Virus record (IMG/VR): IMGVR_UViG_3300033143_001374
Coordinates: 1 to 40,009 of that record
Origin: a virus
Length of the DNA: 40,009 nucleotides
Strand: one strand, 5' to 3'
Under the pieces are notes generated by a model, which worked only from the letters and a program-made list of their open reading frames with translations, had not been told where the DNA came from and did not search any database. Both the position numbers and the translations under genes were made by a program. Below, one piece after another: positions 17,482 to 25,987 of the stretch. Within the stretch, counting starts at the first letter, position 1, and each line of letters begins with the position of its first letter.

Positions 17482-19644
17482 TTACCCGTGTGATATTCTT
17501 AGATATTGTCCACTTTGCCAAATCTGTCCACTGTTCAGAGGATCAGAATATTGAAGTCCTGACAATGTTATTGTGTCTGATTGCAGGTGTCCAAAATAAC
17601 CTTCCCCCCATCTTCTATCCGCACTACCAAAATCAACACCAAGATCAGAATTTGGACGAAAGTATCTATAGACTGTAATATTTGCACTACCAAGAATCAT
17701 GTATGTTGCATTGTTACGAACTAAAGTTATGTTTCCGTCGTTGGTTAAGTCCATTCTTGTTAGGCCAGCATTAACCCTTATGTCTTGACCAACACCAGTT
17801 CCAGCCTCTTGGGTTCCTATAACAAACGTTTCACCATTCCAACCCATATTCACATATTCAACATTTGCGTCACCTTCAGCACCAAGACGATAAAATCTAT
17901 GATTTGCCCCAGTCTCCGAAACTAAGTCGTCTGAGAATGATCCGCTATTGCTCTGCATAAAATCTGTAGTTAGAGTACCGCTAAAGTCGCCATTAATAGC
18001 GTTTACACTCAAAAACTTTCTACTAGAAATTCCCAAGTTTTTTAATCCGTCTGAACTTGGTACAATATCTCCGTACATACGCAGTTGATTGTTTTCGCCA
18101 AGCCACAACAGCGTGTTGGATTCATACATCCGAACTTGAGATGCGTCAAACCACAACTGTCTGGCTAATCCAGTCCCCGTAGGGTCATTAGACGATATAA
18201 GCCAACGTGAGTTAGGTGCATCATAATCTACGCTTAAAGATTCTATATCAGCATCACCGTCAGCACCCAACGAATACATATTGAAAGAGCCACCAACATC
18301 TACAGAAATGCCAGAGGCGTTTAAAAGTCCATTAAAATCGCCGTTATTAAAATATCCATAATTATAACGAAGTCCATTAGAACCAATGACATAAGTATTA
18401 GTGATTTGCGGGACAATACTTCTGCTGCTAGAACCTCCAGTGCCATTGTGTTTCATTGATGCAGCGTTAGTTCTTCCAAGAGCTACCGATTGAGCAGTTC
18501 CAGTTCCAGTAGATAGGCTATTAATAAAAAAATCTGTTCCATCGTGGGAAATCTCAAGATACTCAGTATCAGCATCACCTTCCTGCCCTAAGCTGTATAT
18601 TTTATAACTTCCACCATCTTCAACAACTACGCTATTGGTATTTATATTCTCCGCAACATCTAGATTAGCAACGTTTAATGTGTCTGTCGAAACTGAATAA
18701 TAAAAACCTGTATTGGTAGAAAGAATAGCACCAGACGCTTCAGATATGTCTGACACAAAAGCAATTCCACTCTGCTGAATATCGCCTAAATTTTTAACAT
18801 CAAAGCCTCCCAGCTTTGTCGCTCTAGGCTGAACCAGCACAGTTCCTACCGAGGGGTGCTGTCTAACACAAATGCCTATAGGAGACTGATAAAATGGTGC
18901 AGATGGAGCAACGCCTGTAAGACCGCCGGATACTGTAGGAGACAGGTAAAGCTCAGAACCTTCTGCAAAATCAGATGTAGCAACATCGTTTACTAAACCA
19001 AACGTTGTTACATATCCAAAAGAATTATTTTCTATATCGTGGGTCGCTATACCTATCACGTTAGAAGACTCGAAAGATGTAGCTATACCCAATTTTATTG
19101 TGGGGTTTGTTCCTTGAGACCCTAGCAGTATTACGGCTTGACCGTTGCTGATTGTGCTGCCAGTAGAGTTCCTAACTCTCATGTACTGTTCTTGACCTAC
19201 CTGAAGGGTAATATCTGCCTCATCATTATAAACGGCTAATGCGTGACTTGCACTATCATAGAAAACTCTTCCTTCTTCATATTGAGGGGTTACGCCAAGC
19301 TTAAAATCTAAACTTTCTATTCCAGTCACATTTCCTGACCCATTAAAGTGGACAGATTTTGATGCTGGATAGGTTATAAATACTGTACTGCTGCCAGCAA
19401 GAGAAACAAGAGCGTTTGAATTACTGCTGCTGAAAACCTGATCTCTAGAAAGCGTGTTTCCCGAATAAGTCCCCTGCCCTACCTCGAAATCGGTGGTATT
19501 TTCTATAGTGTAATAAGTAGAATCGCCGTCCGATAAAACATTACCAAAATCTTGAAACGTACTAAAAGATGTAGAAAGAGATATGGTTCCAGTACCTGTT
19601 GAAACTGTTCCTTGTTTTACTCTATCTCTAAGACGAATAGCCAT
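17482..19644 (-). CDS. Tail fibre protein
   Basis: A 720-residue protein. The N-terminus (RDRVKQGTVSTGTGTISLST followed by GTYSGNTLSRDQVF) is the attachment domain shared by fibre proteins of many marine phages. The rest is tandem repeat-like strands, with recurring GDADxEYL-type units and SDGLKNLGISSRKFLSVNAI, typical of intermolecular trimer shafts. The end is GLQYSDPLNSGQIWQSGQYLRI. It probably forms the receptor-binding trimer. It follows the capsid gene directly, separated by a strong terminator-like hairpin. Confidence 0.72.
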   Translation of the reverse strand: MAIRLRDRVKQGTVSTGTGTISLSTSFSTFQDFGNVLSDGDSTYYTIENTTDFEVGQGTYSGNTLSRDQVFSSSNSNALVSLAGSSTVFITYPASKSVHFNGSGNVTGIESLDFKLGVTPQYEEGRVFYDSASHALAVYNDEADITLQVGQEQYMRVRNSTGSTISNGQAVILLGSQGTNPTIKLGIATSFESSNVIGIATHDIENNSFGYVTTFGLVNDVATSDFAEGSELYLSPTVSGGLTGVAPSAPFYQSPIGICVRQHPSVGTVLVQPRATKLGGFDVKNLGDIQQSGIAFVSDISEASGAILSTNTGFYYSVSTDTLNVANLDVAENINTNSVVVEDGGSYKIYSLGQEGDADTEYLEISHDGTDFFINSLSTGTGTAQSVALGRTNAASMKHNGTGGSSSRSIVPQITNTYVIGSNGLRYNYGYFNNGDFNGLLNASGISVDVGGSFNMYSLGADGDADIESLSVDYDAPNSRWLISSNDPTGTGLARQLWFDASQVRMYESNTLLWLGENNQLRMYGDIVPSSDGLKNLGISSRKFLSVNAINGDFSGTLTTDFMQSNSGSFSDDLVSETGANHRFYRLGAEGDANVEYVNMGWNGETFVIGTQEAGTGVGQDIRVNAGLTRMDLTNDGNITLVRNNATYMILGSANITVYRYFRPNSDLGVDFGSADRRWGEGYFGHLQSDTITLSGLQYSDPLNSGQIWQSGQYLRISHG

Positions 19645-19664
19645 ATCTTACCCCATATAGTTAT

Positions 19665-19701
19665 AAAAAAAGCCAGTGGCAGCTAAGTGCCACCACCGGC
19701 T
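19665..19701 (-). terminator. Intrinsic terminator after the major capsid gene
   Basis: Minus strand AGCCGGTGG pairs with CCACTGGCT (9 bp, one G-U pair, 13-nt loop) followed by TTTTTT. It lies 23 bp after the capsid stop, so capsid transcripts would end here partially and the fibre block would be made in lower amount. Confidence 0.75.
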
Positions 19702-19724
19702 ATAATTAATAATTTTGAAACAGA

Positions 19725-20738
19725 TTAGAATGAGCCGATAAGAACTCGTCTGTTATCAAGGACAGCAAAACCTTGCTCTGCCCATCCGTAGAAGCCAGCA
19801 CGTCTTTGACGATGTAGAGATTCATCTTCGTGAATTTCTAAACCAGCACGAACAGGCATTACGAAACTGTCATTGCTTGACATGTCTAGACCGACAACGA
19901 TCTCAGAGTCACCAGCAGGTAGAGTTCCACCCAAATCGTTCTCATAGAACAATTCGTAGTCTTGATCTACACCAAGCTCATCTAGGTCATGTAGATTAAC
20001 TTGGAAGATGCGAGTTAGAAGACCACCTTCTTTAGTGATAAGCTCACGACGAGTTACGTCATCAACTTCATCAACGCCCCAGTTGCGGATATCTTCGATA
20101 CCTTCAGGACTCATGAATAGGTCGGTCAACTGACCGCGATTGATAGAGCTTGAGTTTCCACCACCATTTCTACGCATGGTGATTTTTAGCAAAGAAACCA
20201 ATCTCTTAGAGAATTGAGATGCTGCTGCATCAGGATCATAAACAAGAATGTTACGATCAACACCAGCAGAAATCAATGTGTGGAATCCGTCGTCGTTCAT
20301 TTTCTTTGTGAACTGTGAACGCATAACGTCCATCGCACGACCTACAACATCCCAACGTGCATCACGAGCATACTTTAGAAGCCAGTCGATAGAAGCACCG
20401 ATGTCATAAGTAGGAACCATGACGTAATCGCCTTCTACGTGACGCTCTGGAATGCGTCCATGATTAGGAATTGTATAGGCTACAAAATCCTTCTCTGTTC
20501 CCGGAGCTAGGAAATCCAATGGGAATTCGCTAGTTGCACCCGGCTGAAGGTTAACCACTTCAAAGATACCTTGAAGAATGTCGCCACTCATGATACCTTT
20601 ACGAAGAGGTGTTTCAAGTGCTTTAGCAAGCTCATGAACAGCAGCTAAAGACTCATTTCTATTTTTAGAACCAGATTGCATAAGGATTTCATTACTTGCC
20701 TTTGCTTGCTCTGGTGTTTGATCTTCAAAATAAGACAT
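19725..20738 (-). CDS. Major capsid protein
   Basis: A 337-residue protein with the domain order of an HK97-fold capsid protein: a helical N-terminal arm (residues 1-60), an extended strand region with PNHGRIPERHVEGDYVMVPT near 90-110, a long spine-type helix (RDARWDVVGRAMDVMRSQFT) and peripheral and axial domains in the C-terminal half. It ends EQGFAVLDNRRVLIGSF, a common end pattern. SD AGGAGAAG precedes ATG. It follows protease-scaffold and decoration genes, and a strong terminator follows it. Position and fold-like pattern support it; the sequence family itself is not named. Confidence 0.8.
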   Translation of the reverse strand: MSYFEDQTPEQAKASNEILMQSGSKNRNESLAAVHELAKALETPLRKGIMSGDILQGIFEVVNLQPGATSEFPLDFLAPGTEKDFVAYTIPNHGRIPERHVEGDYVMVPTYDIGASIDWLLKYARDARWDVVGRAMDVMRSQFTKKMNDDGFHTLISAGVDRNILVYDPDAAASQFSKRLVSLLKITMRRNGGGNSSSINRGQLTDLFMSPEGIEDIRNWGVDEVDDVTRRELITKEGGLLTRIFQVNLHDLDELGVDQDYELFYENDLGGTLPAGDSEIVVGLDMSSNDSFVMPVRAGLEIHEDESLHRQRRAGFYGWAEQGFAVLDNRRVLIGSF

Positions 20739-20762
20739 TTTTATCTTCTCCTAATTTTTATA

Positions 20763-21218
20763 TTAAACGATGTTGATTTCACACTTAGCAAAGCCGTCAC
20801 TATCCTTAACAGATAGCCAGCGACCTACTTGGTCACTTGTGCTTTCTTCACTTGCAGTAGTCAGAGTACCGTCAAGAGCGAAGTGAACTTGCTCTCCAAC
20901 AACCGGAGTACCAGAAATTTGATCTGTTACAACTGTACCTCTGCGAAGCAAAGTAACTTTACCACCAAGCTGCATCTCATCTTTATGAGCGTTGTACTGT
21001 TGACGTGTTAGGTCAAGATTAACAACATCATTCAAAAGAAGACCAGCAGGTTCGTCTGTGTAAGCAGCTACGTCTACTACCTGAGCCAAAGAATCATCCA
21101 TAGCAGCACCTGAGCCACCTGTTGAATGAACAACAATAATTCCGCGTTCTGCAACTGTGTCGCTTTTGAAAAAGCTGATATCAGTTAGATGTTCTACGCG
21201 ATCACCTTTTAGAGCCAT
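20763..21218 (-). CDS. Capsid decoration/stabilisation protein candidate
   Basis: A 151-residue, beta-rich protein placed directly before the capsid gene. It has strands such as TVAERGIIVVHSTGG, HKDEMQLGGKVTLLRRGTVV and GTPVVGEQVHFALDG, and a final KCEINIV. Size and position are like decoration proteins of the lambda gpD or DUF2190 type. It would be expected in hundreds of copies per virion. Assignment is by location and composition, not by identified family. Confidence 0.55.
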   Translation of the reverse strand: MALKGDRVEHLTDISFFKSDTVAERGIIVVHSTGGSGAAMDDSLAQVVDVAAYTDEPAGLLLNDVVNLDLTRQQYNAHKDEMQLGGKVTLLRRGTVVTDQISGTPVVGEQVHFALDGTLTTASEESTSDQVGRWLSVKDSDGFAKCEINIV

Positions 21219-21237
21219 TTTATATTCTCCTAATTAT

Positions 21238-21897
21238 TTATTTATTAGATTTGTTAACGATTGTTTGCTCGACAAAACTTCTTAGACTCGCACGAGTCGC
21301 TTCGATTTCGTCTTGCTCATTTTCTGAAGAAGGAGAATGAGTACCTGCCTGAGTTGAATCTTCATCAACGATTTCAGTAGCAGAAGTAGTATCATCTTCC
21401 GATTCGTCTGAAGCATAATTCTTGTTCATAGACTCTGCTTCTTTTTTCTTTTTATCTTTATCTTTTTTGTCTTTGTAGTGCATATCTGCAACAGTTTTAA
21501 CAAAAACATCAAAAGCTTCATCATTCATCTCTGCAAAAACTTCTAGATTAGCTGCGGCATCTTCTTCTTCCATTCCAGCTTCCATCATTTTTGCTTTTCT
21601 CTCTTTTTTCTTGTCTTCTTCTTTCATCTTGTGCATTTCTGCTTCGATTTTTTCAAGAGCTTCAGACTTTTCAGCCAAACTTGTGTTTGCTGAATCTAGA
21701 GATTCTTTAGAAACGGTCAGTTCTGACTCAACACTCTCTTTACTAGCTTGCAACTCTGCGACAGATGCTTCTAGCTCTTTGATAGTTGACTCGTACTTTG
21801 AAACGTTAGCTTTAGCAAGCTGTTCTGCTAATGCTTTGTTTTCTTCTTTTACTTGAGCAAGAGCTTCTTTCAACTCTTGAATTTGATTATCAGACAT
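21238..21897 (-). CDS. Nested scaffold protein, possible internal start
   Basis: An in-frame ATG (residue 298 of the fusion) is preceded by GGAG about 9 nt upstream. It would give a 219-residue product beginning MSDNQIQELKEALAQV and ending at the same stop as the fusion. This mirrors the classic phage design (lambda C/Nu3) where the scaffold is made in excess from an inner start. The SD and the domain boundary agree; expression is not proven. Confidence 0.5.
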   Translation of the reverse strand: MSDNQIQELKEALAQVKEENKALAEQLAKANVSKYESTIKELEASVAELQASKESVESELTVSKESLDSANTSLAEKSEALEKIEAEMHKMKEEDKKKERKAKMMEAGMEEEDAAANLEVFAEMNDEAFDVFVKTVADMHYKDKKDKDKKKKEAESMNKNYASDESEDDTTSATEIVDEDSTQAGTHSPSSENEQDEIEATRASLRSFVEQTIVNKSNK

Positions 21898-22788
21898 ATT
21901 GTTTTTCTCCATATCCGAGATAATATTATTGTTATCGCTTACACAGTCCTCTGTAGAAGAGTTTTCTTGAGCACTGGTAATGTCACTTAAAAGTTGCTTC
22001 TCTTCTATATTAGCTTTTACACCATTATCGTTTAAAAATAGACTTTTACCATCAGAAGCAAAGGAAAATACCTGACCCTTGTCAAATATGATGCTTTCAC
22101 TGTTGGCTGGTCTCGCAACAAACCCCTTACCGCTGAAGGTAATATTCTTAGGTATCCTACCGATTTTATGGTCTTGATACATACCTTCTCCACCGTAAGA
22201 ACGTAAAAATTGGCTCAGAAAAGCTGTCTGTTCTGTTCTGGCTACTACGTGATTATTCCCATCTGGAGATATAACACCGTAGTCAAACCCTTTAAATATA
22301 CACTCCATAGAGACATATTTTTCGTTAGCCTCTATCTCGCTGATTAACTTTTCTGCTCTAGCCTTTAGTTCTGGGTCTTGCCATTGTCTATAGATAACAG
22401 AAGACACCAATAGATGGTATACTTCTGGTAACTCTTCGACTGGAGTATCTGCTGATATCTCATTGTACTCATCATCTACAGCCCAACAATCAACTATACC
22501 ACCGACAAGCTGTTTTTCGTCGTGTTCTATATTTGTTGGTTTGTATTTTGGGGTACTTTTAGCTAACCATACCTGCTCTCTGTCGAATATATCGTCGTTT
22601 TTATTCCAAGACGTAGAAACTAATATAGAATGAACATGATACAAATCGTCATCTTCTATTCCTGCTACGGCTATCTGCCTTTTATCTTGCCATTTGGTTT
22701 TTTCTGTTGGGCAATCGACAATAATAGAAGCATTAGCCCTAATATTATCTTCTAGCCCCAACTTCTTTTCTGCTTCATATATCTTCAT
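21238..22788 (-). CDS. Prohead protease fused to scaffolding domain
   Basis: A 516-residue protein. Residues 1-240 are the maturation protease: catalytic His likely H89 (TNIEHDEKQLVGGIV) and Ser likely S160 (NEKYVSMECIFKGFDYG), with the downstream ITFSGKGFVARPANSES part usual in this family. Residues 297-400 are a long coiled coil (IQELKEALAQVKEENKALAE), followed by a Lys-rich and an acidic tail; this is the scaffold. Protease and scaffold are commonly fused or nested in phages. An internal ATG at 21897 with its own SD could give scaffold alone. It cuts capsid, portal and itself during head maturation. Confidence 0.75.
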   Translation of the reverse strand: MKIYEAEKKLGLEDNIRANASIIVDCPTEKTKWQDKRQIAVAGIEDDDLYHVHSILVSTSWNKNDDIFDREQVWLAKSTPKYKPTNIEHDEKQLVGGIVDCWAVDDEYNEISADTPVEELPEVYHLLVSSVIYRQWQDPELKARAEKLISEIEANEKYVSMECIFKGFDYGVISPDGNNHVVARTEQTAFLSQFLRSYGGEGMYQDHKIGRIPKNITFSGKGFVARPANSESIIFDKGQVFSFASDGKSLFLNDNGVKANIEEKQLLSDITSAQENSSTEDCVSDNNNIISDMEKNNMSDNQIQELKEALAQVKEENKALAEQLAKANVSKYESTIKELEASVAELQASKESVESELTVSKESLDSANTSLAEKSEALEKIEAEMHKMKEEDKKKERKAKMMEAGMEEEDAAANLEVFAEMNDEAFDVFVKTVADMHYKDKKDKDKKKKEAESMNKNYASDESEDDTTSATEIVDEDSTQAGTHSPSSENEQDEIEATRASLRSFVEQTIVNKSNK

Positions 22789-22789
22789 C

Positions 22790-24937
22790 TTATGCCTCGT
22801 ATTTTTTTGTAATATAATAATAAGTTCGCATTTTTCTCATTTCTGAAACAGATAGCGATTCAGAATCAAAATCTTCTCTCGAATTGTCTAGCCAAAGATT
22901 GAACTCTGCGTGTATATTCTCGGCAGGAACCTTAACAACCTCAGAAATGATCTCAGAAGTTATTTCGTCTCCTATATTTAAATTACACAAAATTTCAAAT
23001 TTTACATCTTCTAGACTATCAAATTCTTCTGAAGTCAAGTTTCTTAGAGATTTTTTACCCAAAGAAGCTAACATTAGAGGGTTTACAATATCAGATATCT
23101 TTGCCTGAGCTTCCTCTGCCCAAATCATATCTGAACCAAAACTAGCCTTTATCTTTGGCGTGAATGTTTTTTCTTGTCTCTTTTGCGTATCCTTAACATT
23201 TTTCGGTCTTCCCGGCTCTTGAACTGGAGATTCCTTTTGGCTTGGATTCCCCTTTGGTTCTTTGAGATTCACAAGAGAATCTTCTCCTTCTTTCTTTTCT
23301 TCAAGCTCCAATCCTACCTCGGACGGTGCAGACTGACCTGTTTGAAGTGCAATCTTCTTTAGTCCATAATCTTGATCTACCTGATGATAAGGACTTACCT
23401 TTTCTCGACCCTTGTTGTTTCTATCTTGAGACTCTTTGGTTAATCTAGTTTTTTCCATATCAGGATCAGCCTTCACATGACGCTGGACGAATTCATCGCT
23501 AATAATATTTCTATCAGCCATATTAAGTAGAAGTGTGGTCATTGCTGCTGGGTCTTCTAAGTGCATAATATCAAACTCTACCTGTGCGGGCTTTCTGAAC
23601 CCCATCGCCTTCTGCACGATTTCTATCTGCTCTTCCCAGTGCTTTACTACTATAGCTCTTACATAGTTTAGTCTTTCTACAAGAGTTTTTAATGATATGT
23701 AATTGTTAGTTGTACCACCGGAAGCATTTCCTGTTAGTGAGGACGGAATACCTAGAGTTGAGTATATGTCTGTTAGGGCAGGCTTGTATTTTGCTTCGCC
23801 AAGATACGACTGAATATCGCTGCTTGTTTCCAGAAGCTCAATATCTGGACCCCAGACTATATCTATAGTTCCACCACCTACGTTTGCCCCAAGCATATCA
23901 GATAAAGTAGATGAAGCTATCTCGGTCGGGGCTAATTTGTGTTCTAGACTACCGATCTTCCAAACCCTAATCTTGTTCATAGCTCCATCTAAAGCGGCCT
24001 TATCTGTTAACTGTAGCCTTTGATATAGATTTAAAGCTTCAAACGCAGAGCACGAAATAGGCGTTGCCCAGCAATCCCAGTCGTCCTTTTTGTAATAATA
24101 TATGTTACTTTTTTCTGGAGGCAGAATCACTTCCTTGTTTCTTTTTACTGCTTCTAAAATATCGGGCGACATCTGGTTTAATAGTCTACTTGCAGCGACT
24201 CCTTCAGCATCGTTCTTATTCGACATGTTGATGAGTCTTCTGATCTCGTTTCTTAACTTAGTTGGGATTTTTAATTTAAGTAGAGTTTCATTAGTTAGAG
24301 TCGACATTGAGCCGCCGATTGGCGAAACTAAAAGCGGGTCGATAAAACTATATCTCCAAGGAATTTCTCCCTTTTGGAATGTTTGACTATTCTTGTTTAT
24401 GCTAATGTCAGCCGCAATGCTTTTTTGCATCTCTAAACGTTTAGCTTTATTTATTTTTGCGGTATACCATCTCAGTGGGACATTAGCTTCTCTAAAGAGA
24501 AGATGACCGAGACGCTCTGAGACTCTTTCACCTTCAACTTGCTTAAACCACTCTCTATAAAAACGTTCGATTCTTTTGTTAGGGTGTACGAGTCTTACAC
24601 CTTGAGCACAGAAGTCGCCCATTAAATCCATAGAGTTTCTTATTATACCAACTCTTTTGTAAACGTATCTTCCAAACGCTATAGCTTCTTTGTCTGTTCT
24701 AGGTGCGGCTTGTCCCGGCCTGAACCAGTCAAAATCTCTACTGTTTAATCCCGGCTTACCATCAGCATAGTTGGTTAGACCACTAAAGTCTCTATTTTGT
24801 GCATGTATAATATTATCAGAAGCTTTAATTAAAGCACTTCCATATGCAGCAAGACTTTCTTCTCTGTTTGATTCAGAAGCCCAGCTTACGTATGCCTGTG
24901 TATTTTCTTTTTGGTGAGTTGGTATATTTTTATTCAT
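22790..24937 (-). CDS. Portal protein
   Basis: A 715-residue protein. The start is ATG at 24937. Residues 85-130 (FGRYVYKRVGIIRNSMDLMG) resemble the portal N-terminal helix domain; the long centre includes PVS-type strand regions and a loop with WGPDIELLETSSDIQSYLGE. It is followed by a helix that could form the crown and a 150-residue Lys/Glu-rich C-terminal extension (residues 520-640) before a final helix. As a dodecameric ring it forms the DNA gate. It precedes protease and capsid genes, as usual. A large protein in this place and length is typical of marine phage portals. The final extension is unusual. Confidence 0.72.
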   Translation of the reverse strand: MNKNIPTHQKENTQAYVSWASESNREESLAAYGSALIKASDNIIHAQNRDFSGLTNYADGKPGLNSRDFDWFRPGQAAPRTDKEAIAFGRYVYKRVGIIRNSMDLMGDFCAQGVRLVHPNKRIERFYREWFKQVEGERVSERLGHLLFREANVPLRWYTAKINKAKRLEMQKSIAADISINKNSQTFQKGEIPWRYSFIDPLLVSPIGGSMSTLTNETLLKLKIPTKLRNEIRRLINMSNKNDAEGVAASRLLNQMSPDILEAVKRNKEVILPPEKSNIYYYKKDDWDCWATPISCSAFEALNLYQRLQLTDKAALDGAMNKIRVWKIGSLEHKLAPTEIASSTLSDMLGANVGGGTIDIVWGPDIELLETSSDIQSYLGEAKYKPALTDIYSTLGIPSSLTGNASGGTTNNYISLKTLVERLNYVRAIVVKHWEEQIEIVQKAMGFRKPAQVEFDIMHLEDPAAMTTLLLNMADRNIISDEFVQRHVKADPDMEKTRLTKESQDRNNKGREKVSPYHQVDQDYGLKKIALQTGQSAPSEVGLELEEKKEGEDSLVNLKEPKGNPSQKESPVQEPGRPKNVKDTQKRQEKTFTPKIKASFGSDMIWAEEAQAKISDIVNPLMLASLGKKSLRNLTSEEFDSLEDVKFEILCNLNIGDEITSEIISEVVKVPAENIHAEFNLWLDNSREDFDSESLSVSEMRKMRTYYYITKKYEA

Positions 24938-24939
24938 AT

Positions 24940-25965
24940 TCAGCTTCTAAACCTTTTTACTTGATGTTTTTTTACAGCAGCTTCCCAAGTCATTACTTCT
25001 CCTTCGTACACTACTTTATTCCTAACAAGATCACCAAGATCATCTGGACGCTTGATAGTATAAGTTTCCTCAGCCTCAACAACCTCTGGATAATGTCCAA
25101 GCTCAGTCCTTTTTGGAATATCTTTTTTAAGATTTTTTCTTAATCTAGATTTTCTTTCTATAGACCTTGCTAGACTAGGATTAATGTGTCTTCCATATTC
25201 TGGACTCCACCAAGTTACATTTTCTAACCTTTGGGTTGCATAATAAGACTGCCTGTCTGCCTCTACAGCATCCATTAGTTCGTGATTTAACAAAGCCTCA
25301 TATATGTCTTCTGCGATCATTCCACCTTGCTCGCAAGGCCATTTTGCAAATTCTTTATCAGAACGCTTTAACTTCTTTTTAACAATAGCAGCAGCATCCT
25401 TGACTTTTGATTGATCACCACCCACATGATCACAGATCGCTTGAGCGGTAGCCATCGGATTTTCTATCGTATCGTCGTAATCAATAAACAACCAACGGTC
25501 ATCCATATTGTCTTTTAGATACGCAATCATATCTCCTATTTCACTAATATAGCGATCTGGAGAACCTAAAAGTTTTTGCTCCGTCATAATAGTTTCATTA
25601 AGACGTAACTGACTCATTGCTACCGACTTTGGATTTCTAACACAAAAAATATATTTGTCAACTTTTTCTTGTGGTGTTCGAGGGGGTAAGCTAGACGGTG
25701 CTATAACTTTTACAGCTTTGTTTTCAAACAAGCTAAAGTCATCGTCTAGAAAAAACCCATTCATAACAACACCTTTAATTTCGTAAAACCCTCCCGGATT
25801 TAATATTTTCTGACGCTCCATACGGGTTTTTGTTAACTCGTCTGAAGTTTCTTTTTTAGGTTCAAAAAACTTTTCACCCGTAGCTTCAATTCCCAACATG
25901 TCCAACATCTGCATTGTTAAACTTGTTCCACTTCTAGGATCACCTGTTACTATAATCATTCCCAT
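24940..25965 (-). CDS. PAPS-dependent sulfotransferase family protein
   Basis: A 341-residue protein. VTGDPRSGTSLTMQML (residues 6-21) is the P-loop-like 5'-phosphosulfate-binding motif. KYIFCVRNPKSVAMSQLR (residues 104-121) matches the 3'-phosphate-binding motif of PAPS sulfotransferases, with Arg 110 and Ser 118 in the expected relation. The rest is helical with an Asp/Arg-rich centre (IDYDDTIENPMATAQ). It would transfer sulfate to a glycan or protein. The gene is inserted between a virion gene and the portal, 2 bp from its stop, so it is co-expressed with head genes. The substrate is unknown. Confidence 0.8.
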   Translation of the reverse strand: MGMIIVTGDPRSGTSLTMQMLDMLGIEATGEKFFEPKKETSDELTKTRMERQKILNPGGFYEIKGVVMNGFFLDDDFSLFENKAVKVIAPSSLPPRTPQEKVDKYIFCVRNPKSVAMSQLRLNETIMTEQKLLGSPDRYISEIGDMIAYLKDNMDDRWLFIDYDDTIENPMATAQAICDHVGGDQSKVKDAAAIVKKKLKRSDKEFAKWPCEQGGMIAEDIYEALLNHELMDAVEADRQSYYATQRLENVTWWSPEYGRHINPSLARSIERKSRLRKNLKKDIPKRTELGHYPEVVEAEETYTIKRPDDLGDLVRNKVVYEGEVMTWEAAVKKHQVKRFRS

Positions 25966-25987
25966 ATGCTTTTCCTTTTTATTTATT

